A DNA stretch of 64,000 nucleotides from Bacillota bacterium (GCA_022793795.1 JAAWDM010000023.1:1-64000), one strand, 5' to 3'; shown: positions 41,754 to 51,420, counted from the stretch's first letter. Numbers and translations: made by a program. The notes: a model not told the origin generated them from the letters alone.

Positions 41754-41870
41754 GTATAAACTCTGCTGAATTGACTCATTTCTCATTTTTGAGGTTGTGT
41801 GTCAACAAGGCTTACCTTTGACCTTTCTATTCTGGGTTTGACCAAAATCAACTGCGGGATAGCTTCAAAA
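41754..41870. repeat. Dispersed intergenic repeat, copy C (lacks the 146-base module)
   Basis: Bases 41754-41808 match 26684-26738. The next bases, GGCTTACCTTTGACCTTTCTAT from 41809, match 26885 onward, so the 146-base module of copy A is absent exactly at the TGTGTCAACAA sequence. Confidence 0.75.
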
Positions 41871-41884
41871 TAAGAAAGGAGCTG

Positions 41885-41919
41885 CGCCGCTGTCTATGGT
41901 CAATCAGCAAACAGCGGCG
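41885..41919 (-). terminator. Hairpin at the cysK 3' end
   Basis: CGCCGCTGT (41885-41893) pairs with ACAGCGGCG (41911-41919). On the minus strand it is followed by CAGCTCCTTTCTTATTTTG. It overlaps the last codons of cysK. The T-run is broken, so termination strength is uncertain. Confidence 0.55.
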
Positions 41920-42829
41920 TGGACAGATAACGGTCGCCAGTGTCCGGCAGCAGAACTACGATGGTTTTGCCTTGATTCTCTGGGCGTTTCGCCAGCTGAA
42001 TGGCAGCGTGAAGAGCAGCGCCGGAGGAGATTCCTACCAATATGCCTTCTTCTCTTGCAATGGCCTTTCCTGCAGCAAAGGCAGCTTCGTTTTCTACAGG
42101 GATGATTTCATCATAGATTTTCGTATTGAGAACATCTGGGACAAAACCTGCGCCGATGCCTTGAATTTGATGAGAGCCGGATATTCCCTTGGATAAAACA
42201 GGAGAAGTGGCAGGTTCTACAGCGATTATTTTAATATTCGGGTTCTGTTCTTTTAGATAAGCGCCAATGCCGGTTAGGGTACCGCCGGTGCCTACTCCTG
42301 CTATGAAGATATCGATTTTACCCTGGGTGTCTCTCCAGATTTCTGGTCCGGTGGTGGCATAGTGAGCGGCCGGATTGGCAGGATTGGTGAACTGGCCAGG
42401 AATGAAACTATCTGGAATTTCTCTGGCTAGTTCTTCCGCTTTATCGATAGCGCCTTTCATGCCTGCTGCGCCGTCGGTGAGAACTAACTCTGCACCATAA
42501 GCCTTTAACAGAGTCCTGCGTTCTATACTCATGGTTTCCGGCATGGTTAGAATGATACGATAGCCCCTTGCAGCAGCTACGACAGCCAGGCCGATACCGG
42601 TGTTGCCACTGGTAGGCTCAATGATGGTAGAACCTGGCTTTAAAATACCGCGCGCTTCTGCGTCGTCAATCATGGCTTTGGCCACTCTATCCTTTACGCT
42701 ACCCGCCGGATTAAAATATTCTAACTTGGCTAGAATATCAGCTTTTAGATTTTCCTTTCGGCCATAGTTGTTTAATTTTAACAACGGGGTGCCTCCGGTT
42801 ATGTCTAAAATAGATTGATAAATCGCCAT
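41900..42829 (-). CDS. cysK: Cysteine synthase (O-acetylserine sulfhydrylase)
   Basis: The 309-residue protein from the ATG at 42829 starts [19 protein letters not shown]. The PLP lysine is K46 in [11 protein letters not shown], followed by [20 protein letters not shown] and the phosphate loop [12 protein letters not shown]. It makes cysteine from O-acetylserine and sulfide. The shorter start is preferred to the long frame because AGGAGG lies just before it (GATAGAGGAGGTATTGCAT). A perfect sigma-A promoter and a palindrome shared with metY lie upstream. Confidence 0.95.
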   Translation of the reverse strand: MAIYQSILDITGGTPLLKLNNYGRKENLKADILAKLEYFNPAGSVKDRVAKAMIDDAEARGILKPGSTIIEPTSGNTGIGLAVVAAARGYRIILTMPETMSIERRTLLKAYGAELVLTDGAAGMKGAIDKAEELAREIPDSFIPGQFTNPANPAAHYATTGPEIWRDTQGKIDIFIAGVGTGGTLTGIGAYLKEQNPNIKIIAVEPATSPVLSKGISGSHQIQGIGAGFVPDVLNTKIYDEIIPVENEAAFAAGKAIAREEGILVGISSGAALHAAIQLAKRPENQGKTIVVLLPDTGDRYLSTPLFAD

Positions 42830-42857
42830 ATGCAATACCTCCTCTATCATTACTCTC

Positions 42858-42896
42858 GATTGACAAAACTGTGTGTCTTTGTTAATCAAGGGTAGG
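42858..42896 (+). promoter_or_regulatory. Second copy of the GATTGACAAA...TTTGTYAATC...GGTAGG element
   Basis: GATTGACAAA (42858-42867) and TTTGTTAATC (42878-42887) then, three bases on, GGTAGG match the layout at 41100-41139 on the same strand. Here it lies in the leader of cysK, on the antisense strand. The shared order and spacing argue against chance. Confidence 0.4.
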
Positions 42897-42946
42897 TTTC
42901 ATTGATTCTATTAAACATAGTATTATGATAGGCTTTTGTTGGGATT

Positions 42947-42975
42947 ATTATACTACCACCCAAGTAGACTGTCAA
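42947..42975 (-). promoter_or_regulatory. Sigma-A promoter of cysK
   Basis: On the minus strand TTGACA (42975-42970) and TATAAT (42952-42947) are both perfect and 17 bases apart. The CTATTAAACATAG sequence at 42908-42920, shared with the metY control region, lies about 30 bases downstream of the -10. Confidence 0.88.
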
Positions 42976-43003
42976 TCTGTTTTCCCAAAAATAGTTTGCT
43001 GTA

Positions 43004-43032
43004 TTGACAATCGTCAGGCTTTATGGTATTTT
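43004..43032 (+). promoter_or_regulatory. Promoter of the ridA-dehydratase pair and structured leader
   Basis: TTGACA at 43004-43009 and TATTTT at 43027-43032 are 17 bases apart, back to back with the cysK promoter. The leader to 43175 can fold: CTCATATCC with GGGTATGAG (about 43056-43080) and a long imperfect stem from ACATTG at 43087 to CAATGT near 43144. No T-box or known riboswitch motif is seen. Confidence 0.6.
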
Positions 43033-43175
43033 AGGGATAAATTCATAAAAGGATGTTTCTCATATCCCCGGGTATGAGGTGATAGACATTGTATGATATT
43101 CCGTTAGGGCTGTCGCGGCTGCGGCAGAGGAATATGATCAATGTCTTTTATTTTATGACAGTAAGGAGGAAAAAT

Positions 43176-43553
43176 ATGAAAATTACATTGCCAGAAAAGT
43201 TTGTAAAAGAGCCTACAGGTTTTCCTTTTTCACCGGCGCTTATCGTAGAGGGAAAGGAAATCGTAGCGACTTCAGGTATCGTATGCGAGGACTATGACGG
43301 TCAGATTCCAGAGGATATGGAGTCCCAGGCGAGAAATACAATTTTGGCCTGTGAAGCAGCACTGAGAGAAGCCGGATGTGGGTTAGAAAATGTGTTCAAC
43401 GTAGAAGTCTATATGAGTAACCTGGATCAGTGGGGCGACTTCAACAAGGTGTATAAAGAAATGATGCCGGATCCAAAGCCTTGCAGAAAGGCTTTGCAAG
43501 TTGGCCTGCTTCCAGGCTACCTGGTTGAAGTGGTTATGTGGGCGGTAAAATAA
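43176..43553 (+). CDS. ridA: RidA-family enamine/imine deaminase
   Basis: At 125 residues this is a normal RidA (YjgF/YER057c/UK114) protein. The key arginine is R104 (CRKALQVG) and the partner glutamate E118. It hydrolyses reactive 2-aminoacrylate and related imines made by PLP dehydratases. The next gene is such a dehydratase, and the stop codon TAA overlaps its ATG (TAATG), so production is coupled. The ATG at 43176 follows GTAAGGAGG; the longer frame runs into the leader. Confidence 0.93.
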   Translation: MKITLPEKFVKEPTGFPFSPALIVEGKEIVATSGIVCEDYDGQIPEDMESQARNTILACEAALREAGCGLENVFNVEVYMSNLDQWGDFNKVYKEMMPDPKPCRKALQVGLLPGYLVEVVMWAVK

Positions 43554-44515
43554 TGGGATTCGATTATAGCGAGGTTAGAGCGGCCTATGATAGAATCAGC
43601 CCATATATTCGCAAGACGCCGTTGGAGGAATCTTTTTATTTGGGAGATGAAAATAGGAAATATTTTTTCAAGTTGGAATCGTTCCAGCGAGTGAAGAGTT
43701 TTAAAATCCGCGGCGCTCTCAATAAGATGATGACGCTGACGGAAGAAGAAATTCAAAAGGGCGTTGCTACCATCTCTTCGGGAAATCACGGTAGTTCAGT
43801 CAGCTATGCGGCTTCCCTTTTGGGAATCAAAAACGCTAAGGTTATCGTGCCTAAGACTACGCCTCAGAGCAAGGTGGATAAGATTCGATATTTCGGTTCC
43901 GATGTGATGCTCATGGGTAAAAACTATGATGAAGCGCATGCCTTGGGAATGAAATACATCAAAGACCATGGTATGACCTATATCGACGCCTATTACGACG
44001 ACCCTAAGATTTACGGCGGTCAGGGAACAGTGGCCATTGAGATTTTGGAGCAAAATCCGGATATCGATACCATTGTGGCGCCCATCGGCGGCGGCGGCCT
44101 GATTACAGGCATTGCTGTGGCAGCCAAGGCTATAAAGCCGGGAATTCGCATCGTCGGCGTACAGACAGAGGCTTGTCCGGCTATGATAAAATCCTATGAG
44201 GACGGCGTGTTTTATGAAGAATATCCGTGCCAGGAGTCTCTTTGCGATTCCCTGATTGGCGGTATCGGCGCCCTTAGCTATGCCATGGCCAAGGATTATG
44301 TGGACGATTTCATTGCAGTATCAGAGGAAACCATTGCAAAGGCAGTGGCTTTCATGGCCCGAGAGGAAAAGTACATCGTGGAGGCAGGAAGTTGCACTAC
44401 GGTAGCTGCGGTCATGGACGAGAGAGAAAGAATCGGCGGTAAAAATGTGGCGTTGGTCCTGTCCGGCGGCAACATTGACGGCCAGATTCTGTATGAACTG
44501 ATGGGAAGAGAATAG
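43553..44515 (+). CDS. PLP-dependent threonine/serine dehydratase
   Basis: The 320-residue protein is a fold-type II PLP enzyme. The PLP lysine is K51 (RVKSFKIRGAL), followed by SSGNHGSSVSYAASLLG and the phosphate loop GGGGLITG. It lacks the C-terminal ACT-like domain of biosynthetic IlvA, so it is of the catabolic TdcB or serine-racemase type. It converts threonine or serine to the 2-oxo acid and ammonium, releasing the enamine that RidA clears. The usual SANNHAQ-like motif reads SSGNHGSS. ATG 43553 overlaps the ridA stop; an in-frame GTG at 43538 is an alternative. Confidence 0.88.
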   Translation: MGFDYSEVRAAYDRISPYIRKTPLEESFYLGDENRKYFFKLESFQRVKSFKIRGALNKMMTLTEEEIQKGVATISSGNHGSSVSYAASLLGIKNAKVIVPKTTPQSKVDKIRYFGSDVMLMGKNYDEAHALGMKYIKDHGMTYIDAYYDDPKIYGGQGTVAIEILEQNPDIDTIVAPIGGGGLITGIAVAAKAIKPGIRIVGVQTEACPAMIKSYEDGVFYEEYPCQESLCDSLIGGIGALSYAMAKDYVDDFIAVSEETIAKAVAFMAREEKYIVEAGSCTTVAAVMDERERIGGKNVALVLSGGNIDGQILYELMGRE

Positions 44516-44536
44516 AAATCCAAATCAGCATTTTGT

Positions 44537-44572
44537 AAAAGACAGTTTTGATTTTCAAAGCTGTCTTTTTTA
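44537..44572 (+). terminator. Terminator after the dehydratase gene
   Basis: AAAAGACAG (44537-44545) pairs with CTGTCTTTT (44561-44569), followed by more T. The loop has a further weak TTTGA/TCAAA pairing. Confidence 0.85.
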
Positions 44573-44707
44573 TGAGATAAACTCTACTAAGATAAAGTAA
44601 TGTGAAAGAATTGTGAAAATTCTATTGACAACCAGGTATTGGTATGCTAAGGTTGTGTTAAGATAAAAATGAAAAAATATTTCATATATTGAAAAGAGGG
44701 GTGCAAC

Positions 44708-45910
44708 TTGAATAGAGTGAAAGAAGAGTTGATAAGTTATATCGATGAAAAAAAACTGGTGGATATGACTGCAGATATGATTAGAATCCAGTCTTATCCT
44801 GGAATCCAGGGCCAAGAAACCGACGTCGCGCATTATATCAAGAGTATTTTCGATAAAAAGGGTATCCCTTGTCAGGTAAAGGAAGTGGCTGACGGCAGGT
44901 GCAATGTGATTGCCACATTGGATAGTGGAGCGCCAGGAAAAACCATTTTGCTCAATGGTCATATGGATACGGTGAAGGCTGACGGCATGGAGGATGCATT
45001 TATACCCAAGCTGATAGATGGAAAACTGTATGGCAGAGGCGCATCGGACATGAAGGGGCCATTGGCTTCCATGATTGGAGCCATGATTGCCGTTAAAGAG
45101 GCCAACGCACTGAAAAAGGGGAAAATCATCTTTACAGGGGTTGTAGATGAGGAACACAAGAGCATGGGAACCATCCATATTTTAGAAAGCGGTATTATAG
45201 CCGACGGCGCCATTGTAGGAGAGCCTACGGAGCTTACCGTCTGTACTGCTCATCGTGGTCTGGAGTGGTTTCAATTTCATTTTATCGGTAAAGCGGTTCA
45301 TGGAGGTTCCCAGCAGGAGGGCATCAATGCCATATCCAAGGCAGTCGCCTTTATCAACGCTATGGAGGAACGATTGATTCCAAAGGTATATGCCAAGAAA
45401 CATCCGCTGCTAAAGGAGGCCACGGTAAACTATGGCGTCATTCATGGGGGGACCCAGCTGTCCACAGTGGCAGGGGAATGTGACCTGTATGTGGACAGAC
45501 GATATCTCCCAGAAGAAACCTATGAGGAGATGGTGGCTGAATTTCAGGATTTATTGGATGAGCTGGCTGCCAAAGACCCAAAATTTCAGTGTGAAATGCG
45601 GGTCATGGAAGAGAGCGTTATGAAAACAGGATATGTACATGAGCCGATGGAGACTGATTTAGAACATCCGTTGGTTCGTACCATAAAAAAATCGGTGGAA
45701 ATTGCTACAGGAGAAGGTCCTGTGATGAGTTTTTTTCCAGCATGGACTGACGGCGGCTTGCTGAAGGCCTATGGAAATATTCCCACTGTGGTGCTTGGGC
45801 CGGGACTCATCGAGTGCTGTCATGCGCTCCATGAATATATTCCGGTATCTCACCTACCAAAAGCGGCTTTAATCTATGCTCTTACAGCCATAGATTTCTG
45901 TCACTCGTAG
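44708..45910 (+). CDS. M20-family metallopeptidase/deacylase (ArgE/DapE type)
   Basis: The 400-residue protein has the M20 metal-binding motifs: NGHMDTVKADG near residue 83, YGRGASDMKGPLASM near 115, DEEHKSMG near 143 with the catalytic glutamate pair, and the last histidine in ECCHALHEYIP. A dimerisation domain lies between. It hydrolyses an amide bond in a small peptide or N-acyl amino acid in the cytoplasm. The start is TTG 44708 after AGAGGGG. A YfcC carrier and an amidohydrolase follow, suggesting uptake and breakdown of an acylated compound. Confidence 0.88.
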   Translation: MNRVKEELISYIDEKKLVDMTADMIRIQSYPGIQGQETDVAHYIKSIFDKKGIPCQVKEVADGRCNVIATLDSGAPGKTILLNGHMDTVKADGMEDAFIPKLIDGKLYGRGASDMKGPLASMIGAMIAVKEANALKKGKIIFTGVVDEEHKSMGTIHILESGIIADGAIVGEPTELTVCTAHRGLEWFQFHFIGKAVHGGSQQEGINAISKAVAFINAMEERLIPKVYAKKHPLLKEATVNYGVIHGGTQLSTVAGECDLYVDRRYLPEETYEEMVAEFQDLLDELAAKDPKFQCEMRVMEESVMKTGYVHEPMETDLEHPLVRTIKKSVEIATGEGPVMSFFPAWTDGGLLKAYGNIPTVVLGPGLIECCHALHEYIPVSHLPKAALIYALTAIDFCHS

Positions 45911-46086
45911 AGGCGTGAAAGCGAGTGAAATCAAATAAAGTTTATGTAGAGAGGAGGGAGAATACAGTTAGCGCCAAAACATATGAAAGATATGTAATCA
46001 TGTTAGATGGAAAAGATGCAATCAATTTTTGGCATCGGAGATTGCCTCCCTTTATTGGGGGAGGTTAAAGTAAAAGGAGACAGAAA

Positions 46087-47493
46087 ATGAGTGAGAAAGA
46101 GAAAAAAGAGAAGAAGAAATTTAAAGTCCCTCATGTGTATGTAATCGTTATCGTATTGATTTTGCTTACAGCTGTTTTAACCTACATCATACCGCCAGGT
46201 TCTTATGAGTATGTAGTGGATGAAGCGACTGGAAGAAATGTAGTAGACCCATCATCTTTTACTTATGGAGCTGAAAAGAATCCTGCGGGTTTCTTTGAAC
46301 TGATTACGTCCATTCCTGCTGGTATGGCAGGCGCGGTAGATACCATCATGATGGTAGTTCTCATCTGTGCGGCCATTCAGATCATTAACGATACTGGCGC
46401 CATGAACGCCGGTGTATTCGCCATGCTGCGAGTATTAAAAGGAAAAAATAAATTAGTTCTTGCTATTATGACCGTCTTATTCTCTTTAATCGGCGGTATT
46501 CTGGGTTGGGCGGAAGGCCTTTTAATCTTCTTGCCTGTTACAGTATCCATGGCGGTAGCTATGGGATATGATAACCTGCTGGGTTTCATGGTATTGGCCT
46601 TTGGCGGCGCTGCTGGATTTTCTTCCGGACCTATGAATATCTATACTACTGGTGTTTGTCAGGGTATCGCAGGCCTGCCTCTATATTCCGCCATGGGATT
46701 CAGATGGATCTGCTGGGTCGTATTTACACTGATTGCAGTGTTCTTCGTACTACAATATGCAAATCGTCTGGAGAAAGATATAAAAAACAGTTATGTATTT
46801 GGTGTAGATGGTGTAACCCAGCCGGATGTCAGTGAAGTTCCTGAGTTTACTACCAGAAGAAAATTAGTATTCGTAGTCATGTTGGTTGGTATCGTCATTT
46901 CTGCAGTAGGATGTGCAGAATGGGGATGGTATCTGCAGCAGTTATCCGGCGTATTCATTCTAACCGGTATTGTGGGCGGTCTGGTATACGGTATGGGCGG
47001 TACAGAGATGGCCAACAGTTTTTCCAATGGCGCCAAGATGATTATCCCGTCTGCACTGATTATCGGTGCGGCCAGAGGTATTCTCTACCTGATGGAAACC
47101 GCAGGCGTTTTACATACGGTTGTATACGGCCTTGCTGGAACCCTAAGCAATTTCTCTGCAGTGGTCAGTGCGGTTGGAATCAATATTGTAACGCTGATTC
47201 TCAATTTCTTTGTTACCTCCGCTACCTCCAAGGCAGCAATTTTGATGCCGATTCTGGCGCCATTAGGCGATATTCTGGATTTGAAACAGCAGCTTATCGT
47301 CTTGGCATATCAGTTCGGTGATGGATTTACCAACTACTTCTGGCCGACTTCCGGTATCGTAATGGCTGGTATCGCCATGGCAGGAAATATCCCTTGGGAC
47401 CGCTGGGCCAAGGCTACATGGAAATATATGCTGGTATCCGTACTGGCAGGTGTGGTTATGGTAGTGGTTGGATACTACATGGGAGTGTCCTAA
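46087..47493 (+). CDS. YfcC-family transporter
   Basis: The 468-residue membrane protein has about twelve hydrophobic segments. The N-terminus FKVPHVYVIVIVLILLTAVLTYIIPPGSYE is typical of YfcC/COG1288 carriers, related to C4-dicarboxylate and basic amino-acid antiporters. The glycine-rich GGAAGFSSGPMNIYTTGV segment is a likely substrate region. The leader 45911-46086 holds a small hairpin (CCTCCC/GGGAGG near 46045-46066) and AAAAGGAGACAGAAA before ATG. It lies between a peptidase and an amidohydrolase, so a peptide-like or acylated amino-acid substrate is plausible. Confidence 0.85.
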   Translation: MSEKEKKEKKKFKVPHVYVIVIVLILLTAVLTYIIPPGSYEYVVDEATGRNVVDPSSFTYGAEKNPAGFFELITSIPAGMAGAVDTIMMVVLICAAIQIINDTGAMNAGVFAMLRVLKGKNKLVLAIMTVLFSLIGGILGWAEGLLIFLPVTVSMAVAMGYDNLLGFMVLAFGGAAGFSSGPMNIYTTGVCQGIAGLPLYSAMGFRWICWVVFTLIAVFFVLQYANRLEKDIKNSYVFGVDGVTQPDVSEVPEFTTRRKLVFVVMLVGIVISAVGCAEWGWYLQQLSGVFILTGIVGGLVYGMGGTEMANSFSNGAKMIIPSALIIGAARGILYLMETAGVLHTVVYGLAGTLSNFSAVVSAVGINIVTLILNFFVTSATSKAAILMPILAPLGDILDLKQQLIVLAYQFGDGFTNYFWPTSGIVMAGIAMAGNIPWDRWAKATWKYMLVSVLAGVVMVVVGYYMGVS

Positions 47494-47512
47494 AGAAAGA
47501 AGGGGTGTAGAG

Positions 47513-49051
47513 ATGAAAGTGGATTTTGCAGTTATAAACGGAAAAGTAAACACCATGAATCCGTTTCAGCCGCAGGCAAGTGCAGTTGCTGTAGCCAAAG
47601 GCAGAATTGTAGCAGTGGGCAGCGATGAGGAGATTATGAAGTTGACCAGTGTGGAAACCCAGGTTCTGGATGCAAAGCAAAACACTGTACTTCCAGGGTT
47701 TATTGACACCCATGTTCATTTGATGATGACAGGGCAGGATGCAACGGCAGTGTACTTAAACGACGCAACCACCAGAGAGGCCTTTATTGGTATGCTGAAG
47801 GAAAAGGAAAAGACCTTAAGGCCAGGGGCTTGGCTTCAGGGAGCAGGGTACGATGAAACCCAGTTTCCGGAAAAGACTTTGCCGCCTATTGAGGAGTTAG
47901 ATGCAGCCTTTCCTGATCGACCGATTTTCGTTGGAAGAGTGGATGCCCATTCTGTATGTTTAAATACTTTGGCATTTCAGATGCTTGGAATTGACCTTGC
48001 CACAGAGGGGGTAGAGCTCACTGAGGACGGCAGGTTTGGCGGTGTGGTTAGAGCCACAGCCAATTCAGTGGCCAGACAGGTCATGAGCGATCAGCTGATA
48101 GACAATGAAATGCGTAGAGATTTTCTCCATGCAGGGGCCATGGAGGCATTAAAGGGCGGCGTGACTTCACTGTGCGCGCTGGAGGGCGGTACTCTGTGCA
48201 ATGAGGATGATGTCAATGCATTTCTCAAATATCAGGATGAGTTAGCCATTAGAACCATCCTGTATCATCAGGTTATGGATGTACCAAAGGTTTATGAAGA
48301 GGGGTTCCCTCGTATTGGCGGATGTATTACGGTGGACGGTTCCATGGGCTCAAGAACCGCTGCTTTCATGGAACCTTATGCAGACTGTGAAGGTTTCTGC
48401 GGCGATGCCTATTATACCCAAAAAGAGATAGACGATTTTGTCATGGAAGCTCACAGCAAAGGGATGCAGATTGCCATGCACACCATCGGCGATAAGGCCA
48501 TAGAGATGCTTCTCCAGGCTTATGAAAAAGCCTTGGCAAAATATCCTCGCGTCGACCATCGTCATCGTTTCGAGCATTTCAGTGTGCCAACCTATAATCA
48601 GATGGTTCGTGCAAAAGCTCTTGGCTGTTATATTGCAGTGCAGCCTGCTTTCGTTCATTATGGAAAGATGTCCAACATGCTTTGGGATCGTTTGGGTGAA
48701 GAAAGGGTGAAACGTTCCTATGCGTTTCGCAGTCTTTTAGATATGGGATTGCCATTGGCTGGCGGATCTGACAGTTCCGTAACGCCAATTTCCCCGCTTT
48801 TAGGTATTAGTGCGGCGGCCACCCATTATCATCCAGAGCAGAATCTTTCCATCTATGAAGGATTAAAGCTATTTACCTCAGATGCGGCGGCATTTACCTT
48901 TGAAGAAAAGGAGAAAGGGTCGATTGAGGTTGGAAAGCTGGGCGATATTACAATTATAGAAGGCGATATTTGGAATACAAAACCAGATGATATTAAGGAT
49001 ATGAAGATTTTATATACCATCGTTGGCGGAGAACTGAAATATCAAGGTTAA
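47513..49051 (+). CDS. Amidohydrolase (YtcJ-like, PF07969)
   Basis: The 512-residue protein begins VDFAVINGKVNTMNPFQPQASAVAV, as is usual for this metal-dependent family, and has the metal motif PGFIDTHVHLMM near residue 60. Later ligands are H in MQIAMHTIGDKAIEM and RHRFEHF, and D in LAGGSDSSVTPISPL. It hydrolyses a C-N bond in an unknown small molecule. ATG 47513 was chosen for its GAAGGGGTGTAGAG site; the longer frame overlaps yfcC. It is in one transcript with the YfcC carrier. Confidence 0.88.
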   Translation: MKVDFAVINGKVNTMNPFQPQASAVAVAKGRIVAVGSDEEIMKLTSVETQVLDAKQNTVLPGFIDTHVHLMMTGQDATAVYLNDATTREAFIGMLKEKEKTLRPGAWLQGAGYDETQFPEKTLPPIEELDAAFPDRPIFVGRVDAHSVCLNTLAFQMLGIDLATEGVELTEDGRFGGVVRATANSVARQVMSDQLIDNEMRRDFLHAGAMEALKGGVTSLCALEGGTLCNEDDVNAFLKYQDELAIRTILYHQVMDVPKVYEEGFPRIGGCITVDGSMGSRTAAFMEPYADCEGFCGDAYYTQKEIDDFVMEAHSKGMQIAMHTIGDKAIEMLLQAYEKALAKYPRVDHRHRFEHFSVPTYNQMVRAKALGCYIAVQPAFVHYGKMSNMLWDRLGEERVKRSYAFRSLLDMGLPLAGGSDSSVTPISPLLGISAAATHYHPEQNLSIYEGLKLFTSDAAAFTFEEKEKGSIEVGKLGDITIIEGDIWNTKPDDIKDMKILYTIVGGELKYQG

Positions 49052-49077
49052 AATGAAAATTCTAAGCTAAAAACATG

Positions 49078-49115
49078 AATAGCAGCATTTTGTGAAAGAC
49101 AGGTGCTGCTATTTT
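49078..49115 (+). terminator. Terminator after the amidohydrolase gene
   Basis: AATAGCAGCA (49078-49087) and TGCTGCTATT (49104-49113) are perfect complements, followed by TT. It lies 27 bases after the stop codon. Confidence 0.75.
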
Positions 49116-49196
49116 GGTATAGAAATCTGTAAGAATATGATATATAATAAAATTCGATTATTTTAAATAAGTATACTGAATAGGGAGTTTATCATC

Positions 49197-49952
49197 ATGG
49201 AAAAGCAATCGCTCAGCAGCATCAGAAAGGCCATAACGATTTTAACACTGCTTTCGAACGAACCGTTCGAATATACCATTCCCACAATTTCTAAATACAC
49301 GGGAATCAATGTTACGACCATTTACAGAATTCTCTATCAGCTGGAAGAAGAGGACATGGTTGCAATGGATCCAGAGACGAAAAAGTATAGGATTGGAGCT
49401 CACGCTTATCACATTGGGGCAACCTATGTATACGGCAATAACTATATGAGGAATCTGGAAGAATTGGTTCTGGAAATTTCAGAAATCATCAAAGAGTCTG
49501 TGGGCATCACCATTCGGGATAAGGATAAGTTCATCTCTGTGATTGAAACGGAAATACATCAGGCCATGAAGATTAACGACGTACCAGGCAGATATTTTTA
49601 TCCTAATAAAGGTTGCTATGGTAAATGCATTATGGCTTATCAGAAGCCAGAGTATATTGAACATTATTTGAATACCCATACCTTCGAGAAATTATATCCT
49701 GCAGTGATGACGGAAAAGGAGGAACTTTTCCAGGAGTATGAAAGAATACGCCAGTTAGGATACGTGGAATCTATTGATGAATACGGCATTGATATTATTG
49801 GAACGGGAATTCCGCTCTTTGATACAAAGGGCGATATTTGGGGATGTCTTGCGGTTTCCTTTTTCAGAGAAGACGGCTGGGAGCAGAAGTTGGCCCATAT
49901 CCGCAATGTATTCTTTTCATATAAGAGGAGACTGGAATCATATCTGCCATAG
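49197..49952 (+). CDS. IclR-family transcriptional regulator
   Basis: The 251-residue protein has an N-terminal winged helix (SSIRKAITILTLLSN, then YTIPTISKYTGINVTTIYRILYQLEEEDMV) and a C-terminal effector domain (SVGITIRDKDKFISVIE, CYGKCIMAYQKPE, GTGIPLFDTKGDIWGCLAVSFF). It binds a small acid and controls nearby catabolic genes as a rule. The nearest candidates are the peptidase, YfcC and amidohydrolase genes upstream on the same strand. ATG at 49197 follows a GGGAG-type site. Confidence 0.9.
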   Translation: MEKQSLSSIRKAITILTLLSNEPFEYTIPTISKYTGINVTTIYRILYQLEEEDMVAMDPETKKYRIGAHAYHIGATYVYGNNYMRNLEELVLEISEIIKESVGITIRDKDKFISVIETEIHQAMKINDVPGRYFYPNKGCYGKCIMAYQKPEYIEHYLNTHTFEKLYPAVMTEKEELFQEYERIRQLGYVESIDEYGIDIIGTGIPLFDTKGDIWGCLAVSFFREDGWEQKLAHIRNVFFSYKRRLESYLP

Positions 49953-50005
49953 GTTCATAAAACGATAGTTCTTGTTACTTTTCACTATTTTTTTTATAAA
50001 ATCTA

Positions 50006-50047
50006 TTGACAAAAAACAAATATTGCTATACTCTATGTTAAACATAG
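50006..50047 (+). promoter_or_regulatory. metY promoter with overlapping palindrome
   Basis: TTGACA at 50006-50011 and an extended -10, TGCTATACT at 50024-50032 (15-base spacer), are followed at once by the palindrome CTATGTT-A-AACATAG at 50033-50047. A near copy (CTATTAAACATAG) lies in the cysK leader, so a shared sulfur regulator is plausible. Confidence 0.65.
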
Positions 50048-50091
50048 TAAAAAAATAGGTTTTTGAAAAAGAAAAAAGAGAGGTATATACA

Positions 50092-51390
50092 ATGAGTAAG
50101 AACTATAGATTTGAAACCCTGCAGCTTCATGCAGGACAAGAACAGCCAGATCCAGCCAGCGATGCCAGGGCTGTTCCAATTTACCAGACCACGTCTTATG
50201 TGTTTCAAAATTCTGCCCATGCGGAGGCCAGATTTAATCTGACCGACCCAGGAAATATTTATGGTAGGCTGACCAACTCTACTGTAGATGTATTTGAGCA
50301 GCGGGTTGCTGCCCTGGAGGGCGGTGTGGCAGCCCTGGGCGTGGCGTCCGGCGCTGCGGCTATTACCTATACATTTTTGAATTTGGCTGGCGCGGGACAG
50401 AACATCGTTTCGGCAAAGACCATCTATGGCGGTACATACAATTTGCTTGCCCATACTTTGCCAGAGTACGGCATTACAGCCAGGTTTGTGGATGCTGATG
50501 AAGAAGGGGATTTTGAGGCTGCCATTGATGAAAATACGCGGGCTGTATTCATAGAGACCATCGGTAATCCTAACGCCACGTTAATCGATATAGAGAAGGT
50601 GGCAAAGATTGCCCATAAGCATAAGATCCCTCTGGTGGTGGATTCTACCTTTGCTACGCCGTATCTGGTGAGACCTTTTGAATACGGGGCTGACATCGTG
50701 GTACATTCAGCGACTAAGTTTATTGGCGGTCATGGTACGGCCATCGGAGGCGTCATTGTGGACAGCGGCAAGTTTGACTGGGAAGCCAGCGGTAAGTTTC
50801 CATCTTTGACGCAGCCTAATCCAAGCTATCATGGAATCAGCTTCACCAAGGCGGTGGGAGCTGCGGCCTTTGTTACCAAAATTCGAGCCATTCTTCTTCG
50901 CGATACTGGAGCAACCCTTGCACCTCTGCATGCATTTCTGTTTTTACAGGGCCTTGAGACCCTGTCCCTTCGAGTGGAGCGCCATGTGGAAAACGCCCTA
51001 AAGGTGGTGGAGTTTTTAAAGGGACATCCTAAGGTGGAGAGCGTCAATCATCCATCTCTGCCAGAACATCCCCATCATAGGCTTTATGAGCGATATTTTC
51101 CAAAGGGAGGAGCATCCATCTTTACCTTTAATATTAAGGGCGGCGCGGCGGAAGCCAAGGCCTTTATCGACCATTTAGAAATTTTCTCCTTGCTGGCCAA
51201 TGTGGCAGATGTGAAATCTCTGGTCATTCATCCAGCCTCTACCACCCATTCCCAACTCAATGAGGCAGAGCTTTTGGACCAGGGCATACAGCCAAATACC
51301 ATTCGGTTATCCATTGGCACGGAGCATATCGATGATATTATCGCTGACATGAGCCAGGCTTTCGAGGCAGTGAGGGTGTCTTTCCAATAG
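50092..51390 (+). CDS. metY: O-acetylhomoserine aminocarboxypropyltransferase (sulfhydrylase)
   Basis: The 432-residue protein is a Cys/Met-metabolism PLP enzyme. The PLP lysine is K209 in [13 protein letters not shown]. It starts [18 protein letters not shown] and includes [23 protein letters not shown], both typical of MetY rather than cystathionine synthases. It makes homocysteine from O-acetylhomoserine and sulfide. It is monocistronic, with a strong leader and AGAGAGGTATATACA before ATG. Confidence 0.93.
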   Translation: MSKNYRFETLQLHAGQEQPDPASDARAVPIYQTTSYVFQNSAHAEARFNLTDPGNIYGRLTNSTVDVFEQRVAALEGGVAALGVASGAAAITYTFLNLAGAGQNIVSAKTIYGGTYNLLAHTLPEYGITARFVDADEEGDFEAAIDENTRAVFIETIGNPNATLIDIEKVAKIAHKHKIPLVVDSTFATPYLVRPFEYGADIVVHSATKFIGGHGTAIGGVIVDSGKFDWEASGKFPSLTQPNPSYHGISFTKAVGAAAFVTKIRAILLRDTGATLAPLHAFLFLQGLETLSLRVERHVENALKVVEFLKGHPKVESVNHPSLPEHPHHRLYERYFPKGGASIFTFNIKGGAAEAKAFIDHLEIFSLLANVADVKSLVIHPASTTHSQLNEAELLDQGIQPNTIRLSIGTEHIDDIIADMSQAFEAVRVSFQ

Positions 51391-51420
51391 AATTTCCAAA
51401 TATCGGAATTCCAATAAGAA

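Noticed and set aside
43033-43175. T-box or SAM riboswitch before ridA and the dehydratase
   Set aside because: Stems are present, but the T-box sequence and the SAM-I core motifs are absent.
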